The notes under the pieces were generated by a model. That model was not told the DNA's origin and did no database searches. It saw only the letters and a list, made by a program, of their open reading frames with translations. From contig JACRIU010000078.1 of the NCBI GenBank assembly GCA_016235775.1, positions 1-45,092 on the forward strand: a DNA stretch of 45,092 nt, in the 5' to 3' direction. Positions 39,518 to 45,092 of the stretch are shown here, one piece after another (positions within the stretch are counted from its first letter, which is position 1; every line of letters begins with the position of its first letter). The position numbers were made by a program, and so were the translations under genes. This DNA comes from Hydrogenophilales bacterium (GTDB taxonomy: Bacteria > Pseudomonadota > Gammaproteobacteria > Burkholderiales > Thiobacteraceae).

Positions 39518-40717
39518 CTATCGAGTCATCCGCTGCAGCGGCGCATGCGGCGTCACCGTTAGCCGTTCGTGGGATTCGATCACGCCGATTTCCTCATCGT
39601 CGAGATAGCAGGCGGGGTCTTCCTGCCACGGATCGCCCGATATTTGGTAGGCGCGTACCCGGGTGTTCCCGCCACAGATATCGAAATAGCTGCATTCGCC
39701 GCAGCGGCCTTTCACTTGGCGCGGGCTTGCCTTGAGGCCGGCCATGAGCGGGTTGGCGGTGTCGGGCCAAATTTCGGAGAAGGGCCGCTCCTTCACATTG
39801 CCCAGGTTGTAGTCCCACCAGAAGGTGTCCGGATGCACAATGCCCAGGTTGTCGATGTTGGCGATGTTGACGCCGCTGGAGTTGCCGCCCCATTGCGCGA
39901 GCTTGGCGCGCATGTGTGCTTCCATTTCCGGGAAGTGCTTGCGGATCCAGAACAGCAAATACACGCCGTCGGCGTCATTATTGCCCGTGACGAATTCTTT
40001 GTGCCGGCCTTGCTGCTGGTAGCGCCATGCGGTATCGAACAGCAGGTCCATCGCTTGGCGCGTGGTCTGATGCACCACGTCGTCCTTGCGGTTCTTGTTG
40101 CCGCGCCCCGCATAATTGAGGTGCGACAGATAAAATTTATTGAGGGCTTCGTCCTCCAGCAGTTGCAGCAATGCGGGTAGATCATGCGCGTTGTCCCGCG
40201 TCAGCGTGAAGCGGATGCCGGCCTTGATGCCTTTATCGCGGCACAAACGAATGCCCCGCATCGATGCATCGAATGCCCCTTGCAGGCGCCGGAAGCGGTC
40301 GTGCGCGTCTTTCATGCCATCCAGCGAGACACCCACGTAATCGAAACCGACGGCCGCGATGCGATCGATGTTGGATGCGTCGATCAGCGTGCCGTTGGAC
40401 GAGAGCCCCACGTAGAACCCCATGTCTTTGGCGCGGTGGGCGATATCGAAAATATCCGGCCGCAGCAAGGGCTCGCCGCCGGACAGAATCAGCACTGGCA
40501 CCTGAAAGCGCTTGAGATCGTCCATGACCGTGAATATTTCGCCGGTCGTAAGTTCGCCCGGGAAATCCTTGTCGGCTGAGATGGAGTAGCAGTGTTTGCA
40601 GGTGAGGTTGCAGCGCCGGATCAGATTCCAGATCACCACGGGGCCGGGCGGGTTGCGCTTGGGGCCGAGCGGGGTGGGCGCCTTTATTTCTTGCATGTAT
40701 TGCGAAATGCGGAACAT
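39518..40717 (-). CDS. nirJ: NirJ, radical SAM enzyme of heme d1 synthesis
   Basis: The 399-residue protein has the SAM cluster motif C36-x3-C40-x2-C43 (CNLTCKHCYS), the SAM-binding GGEPLLRPDI, and a C-terminal SPASM-like cysteine set (CGECSYFDICGGN, DPACYL). It removes propionate groups from didecarboxysiroheme to form the d1 oxo groups. It lies 18 bases after a small membrane gene and before nirN. Confidence 0.95.
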   Translation of the reverse strand: MFRISQYMQEIKAPTPLGPKRNPPGPVVIWNLIRRCNLTCKHCYSISADKDFPGELTTGEIFTVMDDLKRFQVPVLILSGGEPLLRPDIFDIAHRAKDMGFYVGLSSNGTLIDASNIDRIAAVGFDYVGVSLDGMKDAHDRFRRLQGAFDASMRGIRLCRDKGIKAGIRFTLTRDNAHDLPALLQLLEDEALNKFYLSHLNYAGRGNKNRKDDVVHQTTRQAMDLLFDTAWRYQQQGRHKEFVTGNNDADGVYLLFWIRKHFPEMEAHMRAKLAQWGGNSSGVNIANIDNLGIVHPDTFWWDYNLGNVKERPFSEIWPDTANPLMAGLKASPRQVKGRCGECSYFDICGGNTRVRAYQISGDPWQEDPACYLDDEEIGVIESHERLTVTPHAPLQRMTR

Positions 40718-40735
40718 GGATTCGCCGTTGCGCCG

Positions 40736-40948
40736 TCAGAAGTTGCCGAAGAGCATCACGACCACGCCGAGTACGATGCCGGTCACCCCCGCGACTTTGC
40801 GCCGCATGAACACGGCGTCTTCGCCCTCTTCGCGGCGGAAGCGTGATTCCTGGCGGGTGAATATCCAGAGGCGCCAGTGGAGCAATCCGGAGGCAAGGAT
40901 CAGCGTGCCGAGCCCGCTGAGCGCCAATCCAAAATTGTAGCGGTTCAC
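40736..40948 (-). CDS. Small two-helix membrane protein in the nir cluster
   Basis: The 70-residue product starts at a GTG overlapping the nirH stop by four bases. It has two membrane helices (about 7-25 and 50-68) joined by a charged loop (TRQESRFRREEGEDAVFMRRK). I do not recognise it and know of no such gene in the standard nirFDLGHJN order. Coupling to nirH and nirJ suggests a link to heme d1 synthesis or transport, without proof. Confidence 0.7.
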   Translation of the reverse strand: MNRYNFGLALSGLGTLILASGLLHWRLWIFTRQESRFRREEGEDAVFMRRKVAGVTGIVLGVVVMLFGNF

Positions 40949-41475
40949 GACATCCCCCGCTCAGCCCCGATCCGCAGCCCGGTCTTTTTCAGGATACGCG
41001 TACTGTAGAGAATTTCATGGCCGCGGCAGGCGCTGCCCAGCAGTTCGGCTATCTGCTTCGCTTGCGCTTCCACTTCCATCCGGTCGCGCCCGTGCACCAT
41101 GGCAAATAGATTGTATGGCCAGTCCGGCGGATGGCGCGGGCGGTGGTAGCAATGGCTGACAAACGCCAAGGCGCCGACTTGCCGGCCCAACTCGGCGATG
41201 TGCTCATCGGGTACATTCCATACCGACATGCCGTTCGCTTGATAGCCCAGCGTGTAGTGATTGGGCACCACACCGATGCGGCGCACAATGCCGCAATCCA
41301 GCATGCGTTTCAGGCGCTGTATCACTTCTTCGCCGCAGATGCCGAGCTGCTCGCCTATGGCGTGATAAGGGCGCGCCACCCGAGGCAGGCCGGCTTGGGT
41401 GGCTTTGATGAGCTGCCGATCGGTTTCATCCAGCAGCAGCGCTTGCAAATGGTCAACGTCGGCGCGATGGTTCAT
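40945..41475 (-). CDS. nirH: NirH, siroheme decarboxylase subunit
   Basis: The start MNHRADVDHLQALLLDETD gives 176 residues; a longer frame overlaps nirG without family likeness. It has an AsnC/Lrp-like HTH (EEVIQRLKRMLDCGIVRRIG) and an effector domain ending HEILYSTRILKKTGLR. NirD, L, G and H together remove two acetate groups' carboxylates from siroheme to give didecarboxysiroheme. Longer type, paralogous to NirL. The start overlaps the nirG stop by four bases. Confidence 0.92.
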   Translation of the reverse strand: MNHRADVDHLQALLLDETDRQLIKATQAGLPRVARPYHAIGEQLGICGEEVIQRLKRMLDCGIVRRIGVVPNHYTLGYQANGMSVWNVPDEHIAELGRQVGALAFVSHCYHRPRHPPDWPYNLFAMVHGRDRMEVEAQAKQIAELLGSACRGHEILYSTRILKKTGLRIGAERGMS

Positions 41476-41915
41476 GCTTCGAACCTCAGCCCGACAAAGA
41501 ACTCTTCCAGTTTGGGCATGTTGTAGACGGGGTAGCCGGTTTGATGCTCGATTTCTTCGATCACGCTGGTGACGCGCGACGGCGTTTCGGTGCCGAGTAC
41601 AAACCACATATTGAAGGCATGATCGCGTGCGTAATTGTGCGCGACTTCTGGAAAGCGATTCACGATCCCGGCCACGCGCTCGAAATCGGCGTCGGGGATT
41701 TTCATGGCCGCGAGGCTGAAGGCGCCCCCCATGCGCTCGGCGTGGAACATGGGGCCGAAGCGGGTGAGTACGTTGTTATCGAGCAGCGCATCGATGCGCT
41801 GCATCAATTCTTCCTCGGTGGCGCCGAGTTGTGCGGCCGCTTCGGCATAAGGCCGCTCGCTGAGGGGGAAGCCGCCTTGCAACGCATTGATGATCCGGCG
41901 ATCGAGCGAATCCAT
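41472..41915 (-). CDS. nirG: NirG, siroheme decarboxylase subunit
   Basis: The 147-residue protein is of the shorter NirD/NirG type: HTH part (EEELMQRIDALLDNNVLTRFG) and effector domain (NRFPEVAHNYARDHAFNMWF). It works with NirD, L and H. Its start ATG shares one base with the nirL stop. Assignment as G rather than D follows gene order. Confidence 0.92.
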   Translation of the reverse strand: MDSLDRRIINALQGGFPLSERPYAEAAAQLGATEEELMQRIDALLDNNVLTRFGPMFHAERMGGAFSLAAMKIPDADFERVAGIVNRFPEVAHNYARDHAFNMWFVLGTETPSRVTSVIEEIEHQTGYPVYNMPKLEEFFVGLRFEA

Positions 41916-42451
41916 CAGGCCTCCGCAATCGCCGGAGCGGGGAAATATGCCGCGCCACGCTGCTTGAAGCGGCGTTTGCTGAATAAGACTTCGTGCGGCA
42001 AATCGTGCAGCCCGCAGGATTGAACCATGTGCGTGAGATGCGCCAGCACTTCATCGCGGCTTTTGCCGTGGATCATGCAGTAAAGATTGTAGCGCCACTG
42101 CGGAAGGCGGCGCGGGCGGCGATAGCACAGGGTGACGAATTCGAATTTGGCGAGGCAGGCGCCGAGCTGGTCCACTTGCGCATCCGCTACATCCCATACC
42201 ACCATGGCGTTGGCGGCAATGCCGAGTTCGTGGTGGCGTACCACGACGCCAAAACGTTTAATGATCCCGGCGTGTTGCAATAGCGCAAGCCGCTCCAGCA
42301 CGGCTTGTTCCGGGATGCCGATGCGCGCCGCGATGTCTGCAAAGGGGTGGGGCGCAATCGGGAGCCCCTCTTGAATGGCCGCGAGTAAACGCAGATCAAG
42401 CGCATCCGCTTGGTAGGGCGATTCGAGTTTGCGTGGCGTGATCAAGTCCAT
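41915..42451 (-). CDS. nirL: NirL, siroheme decarboxylase subunit
   Basis: The 178-residue protein matches the longer NirL/NirH type, with HTH (EQAVLERLALLQHAGIIKRFG) and C-terminal HEVLFSKRRFKQRGAAYF. It overlaps nirD by ten bases. Pairing with NirD in the decarboxylase is known for the family. Confidence 0.92.
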   Translation of the reverse strand: MDLITPRKLESPYQADALDLRLLAAIQEGLPIAPHPFADIAARIGIPEQAVLERLALLQHAGIIKRFGVVVRHHELGIAANAMVVWDVADAQVDQLGACLAKFEFVTLCYRRPRRLPQWRYNLYCMIHGKSRDEVLAHLTHMVQSCGLHDLPHEVLFSKRRFKQRGAAYFPAPAIAEA

Positions 42452-42891
42452 TTGAGTTCAAACCCCAAGTCGATATGAAAATCCCGTTCCAGCGGGAATG
42501 AGTGTACGGCATAACCGGTTTGCGCCGCGATATCGGCGAGCACCTGTGCGCGATGCAAGGCATTGCGCGCGGTAATGACAAACCAGAGATTGATCGCGTG
42601 TTCGCGCTCGTAATTGTGGTTCACCTCCGGGAAGGCACTGACGATGGCGGCTATCCGCTCCAGCTCCTCAGCCGGTGCTTCGATCGCAGCGAGCGTGCTG
42701 ACGCCGATGGTGTTGGGCCGCACCACGGCCCCGACGCGGCTGATCGCCCCTGACGCTTTCAAGGCTTGCAGCCGCGCGATGACTTCATCTTCGGTGATGC
42801 CCAATTCGTGCGCGATATCCGCATAGGGCGCGGCGCTCAACGGAAATCCACGCTGGTAGTCGTTTAAAAGACGCTGGTCAATGTTGTTCAT
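42442..42891 (-). CDS. nirD: NirD, siroheme decarboxylase subunit
   Basis: The 149-residue protein has the NirD/NirG pattern, with HTH (EDEVIARLQALKASGAISRVG) and SAFPEVNHNYEREHAINLWF. It starts inside the nirF stop (four-base overlap). This heme d1 gene is not the nitrite reductase small subunit also called NirD in assimilatory systems. Confidence 0.92.
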   Translation of the reverse strand: MNNIDQRLLNDYQRGFPLSAAPYADIAHELGITEDEVIARLQALKASGAISRVGAVVRPNTIGVSTLAAIEAPAEELERIAAIVSAFPEVNHNYEREHAINLWFVITARNALHRAQVLADIAAQTGYAVHSFPLERDFHIDLGFELKWT

Positions 42892-44087
42892 AAGCCGATC
42901 CGATGCGCGCGATAGGTGAAGAAAATCCCGCTGGGTTTCGCGGCGGGAATCGATGCGATGCGTTGGAAGGTTTCCGTGTCGTAGACGTCCACCCGGTCAT
43001 CGTCGCGCACCGAAAGCCACACTTGCTCGCCGCGCGGCGTGAATTCCATGTGCAAGATGGCTTTACCGGGGTGCAAGGTCTGAATGATTTGATGCGTGAG
43101 CACATCGATCACTTGCACCGTGTCATTGTGCGGCGGCGCATAGTTGACCCAAATGTGCCGGCCATCCGGCCGCGCCACGACGAATACCGGCTGGCCCGCC
43201 ACGGGGATGTGCACCTTTTCGAGCCAGGCGCCGGTGTCGATCGCCAGTACTTCATGCCGGCCCACCGCGGGGACATAGGCGCTGGTTTGCGACATGGCCC
43301 AATTGTCCAGATGGGGCATTTTGTAAACGGGCAGGGGCTGCGAGCCTTTGCCATAGCCCGCCACGACGCGCTTGACGCCGGCGCTTTCATTCCACAAATC
43401 GAGCAAGACAAGACCATCTTCACCGAACAGGCCGGCAACATAATGGCGTCCATCCGGCGTCACCGTGCCATCGTAGGGTTGGCGTCCCACGTTGAGATGT
43501 TTGTGCACGACCGGCTGGCGCGGATCGCGCGCATCGGCCACCCAGATTTCGCCGGCGTCGAATAAGGAAAACACGAAGCGGTTGCCGGGCGCGTCCACCA
43601 AGCCGACCACCTTGGAGCGTTTGCCCGCGCTATCGACGGCGGGTATTTCGGAGATTAAATCCAGGGTGACGGCATCGAATAGTTTGACCCCGCCCGGTTC
43701 GTAATTGGAGACGGCGACGATTTTCCCGTCTTGAGAAATGGCGCCGCCGATCGCGTTGCCGGATTGAATGATGCGCTTCTCAATGCGCGCATTGAGCAAA
43801 TCGATTTTAGTCAGGCCGCCATCGCGGCCAAACACATAAGCGTAGCGCGCGTCGCGCGAGTACACCGCGGAGGCATGGGATAAATCGCCTAAGCCGGAAA
43901 TCTTCGCCAGTGAATGGCGGTGTGTGGTGTCAACAATTTGCACCGCGCCATCGGCGCGCTCGATGATGATGCCGAGATCGCCCGTCGCACGAGGCGGGGG
44001 ACTGACGCAGCCATGCAGGAGTGCTACACAGAGCCAGGCGCTTGCCGCGGCTAGCGTTGAACTTAATTTGCGCTTATCGACGCGCAT
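42888..44087 (-). CDS. nirF: NirF, heme d1 biosynthesis protein (probable lipoprotein)
   Basis: The 399-residue protein is an eight-bladed beta-propeller like the d1 domain of NirS but without a cytochrome c part. The N-terminus has a lipobox (LLHGC, Cys27), so it is likely anchored in a membrane facing the periplasm. Blocks such as GLFGEDGLVLLDLWNES and PHLDNWAMSQTSAYVPAVG are characteristic. It binds d1 precursors and acts late in heme d1 assembly. It overlaps nirC by 14 bases. Confidence 0.94.
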   Translation of the reverse strand: MRVDKRKLSSTLAAASAWLCVALLHGCVSPPPRATGDLGIIIERADGAVQIVDTTHRHSLAKISGLGDLSHASAVYSRDARYAYVFGRDGGLTKIDLLNARIEKRIIQSGNAIGGAISQDGKIVAVSNYEPGGVKLFDAVTLDLISEIPAVDSAGKRSKVVGLVDAPGNRFVFSLFDAGEIWVADARDPRQPVVHKHLNVGRQPYDGTVTPDGRHYVAGLFGEDGLVLLDLWNESAGVKRVVAGYGKGSQPLPVYKMPHLDNWAMSQTSAYVPAVGRHEVLAIDTGAWLEKVHIPVAGQPVFVVARPDGRHIWVNYAPPHNDTVQVIDVLTHQIIQTLHPGKAILHMEFTPRGEQVWLSVRDDDRVDVYDTETFQRIASIPAAKPSGIFFTYRAHRIGL

Positions 44088-44430
44088 TGATCTCGCCTTT
44101 TAACAGGACTTCAATCAACCATTCCGCTTCCGTTTCGGAGAGGAAAGGCGCCCACGGCGGCATGGGCGTGCCGGGGCGTCCTCGTAAAACAACTTCTCGC
44201 AACATGCTCGCGGGTTTGCCACGCAAGGCTTCGGGTGTCAGGGCCGGCCCCAATCCGCCTTTCATGGTCAAGCCGTGGCAGGAACCGCAGTCTTGCTTGA
44301 GCAGATTCAACAACGCCGCCTGACGTGTGCCGGAGATTTCCGCCCCGGTACTTGCGGTAGCGGCTAAGCCGGTCATCCCAATCAGGATGATTCGGCTTAG
44401 CCGCCGCCTCATGCGCGAGTTGGCGCGCAT
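44074..44430 (-). CDS. nirC: NirC, periplasmic monoheme cytochrome c
   Basis: The 118-residue protein has a signal peptide (about residues 1-30) and one heme site, C48-x2-C51-His52 (DCGSCHG), with a Met in GTPMPPWAPFLS as likely sixth ligand. NirC serves as electron carrier for NirS maturation or activity. It starts eight bases after the nirS stop. ATG at 44430 is taken; an ATG six codons later is also possible. Confidence 0.92.
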   Translation of the reverse strand: MRANSRMRRRLSRIILIGMTGLAATASTGAEISGTRQAALLNLLKQDCGSCHGLTMKGGLGPALTPEALRGKPASMLREVVLRGRPGTPMPPWAPFLSETEAEWLIEVLLKGEINARR

Positions 44431-44438
44431 CCAAGCTT

Positions 44439-45092
<654 letters not shown>

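Overview
The window reads as a chromosomal segment of a chemolithotrophic sulfur-oxidising, denitrifying betaproteobacterium of the Thiobacillus / Sulfuricella / Sulfuritalea / Gallionellaceae kind. This is inferred from gene content (reverse-type dsr operon with dsrEFH and dsrL, cd1 nitrite reductase genes, dnaX-ybaB-recR housekeeping block); no rRNA gene is present to fix the taxonomy.

Layout. (1) 0.2-3.4 kb: a periplasmic double-thioredoxin protein on the minus strand, then a plus-strand NarX/NarL-like two-component pair whose soluble kinase carries a cysteine-bearing GAF domain. (2) 3.4-19.0 kb, minus strand: a complete oxidative dissimilatory sulfite reductase operon, transcribed dsrA-B-E-F-H-C-M-K-L-J-O-P-N-R, followed by a dihydrolipoamide-dehydrogenase-like gene and cysG (siroheme synthase). 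Two strong stem-loops without U-tracts divide the transcript into dsrAB, dsrEFHC and dsrMKLJOPNR blocks. (3) 19.0-22.7 kb, plus strand, divergent from dsrA: an orphan Cas6 (Cmx6-type) gene with no CRISPR array or other cas gene in the window, a DsrC paralogue with no cysteine at all, a rhodanese, an unrecognised helical protein and a TauD-family dioxygenase. (4) 22.8-28.1 kb: the 4.5S RNA gene, dnaX (with an A9 slippage site), ybaB, recR, an orphan ParA, decayed DUF4160/DUF2442 genes and a nitronate-monooxygenase-like gene. (5) 28.2-37.6 kb, minus strand, behind a perfect FNR/DNR box: a heme-copper oxidase-superfamily cluster with a 56-residue membrane subunit, CuA subunit II, a subunit I with Gln where the active-site Tyr is expected, CyoE, SCO, a cytochrome b-ferredoxin-MvhD fusion, a small anchored protein, a second degenerate subunit-I-like protein, CtaA and SirB2. 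(6) 37.9-45.1 kb, minus strand: nirS(partial)-C-F-D-L-G-H-orf-J-N for cd1 nitrite reductase and heme d1 synthesis.

How the parts fit. Sulfur delivered through DsrEFH to DsrC is oxidised by DsrAB, with DsrL and the DsrMKJOP membrane complex handling electrons. CysG makes siroheme for DsrAB and, because no nirE is seen in the nir cluster, may also feed heme d1 synthesis. The FNR-box cluster resembles the norSY-senC type and may encode an NO reductase that follows NirS, rather than an oxygen-reducing oxidase. The most unusual points are the orphan Cas6 plus Cys-less DsrC facing a hairpin-segmented dsr operon, and the cytochrome b-ferredoxin-MvhD fusion next to a heme-copper protein that lacks a normal CuB site. 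About twenty intergenic bases to a few hundred separate most units; several hold dispersed inverted repeats.
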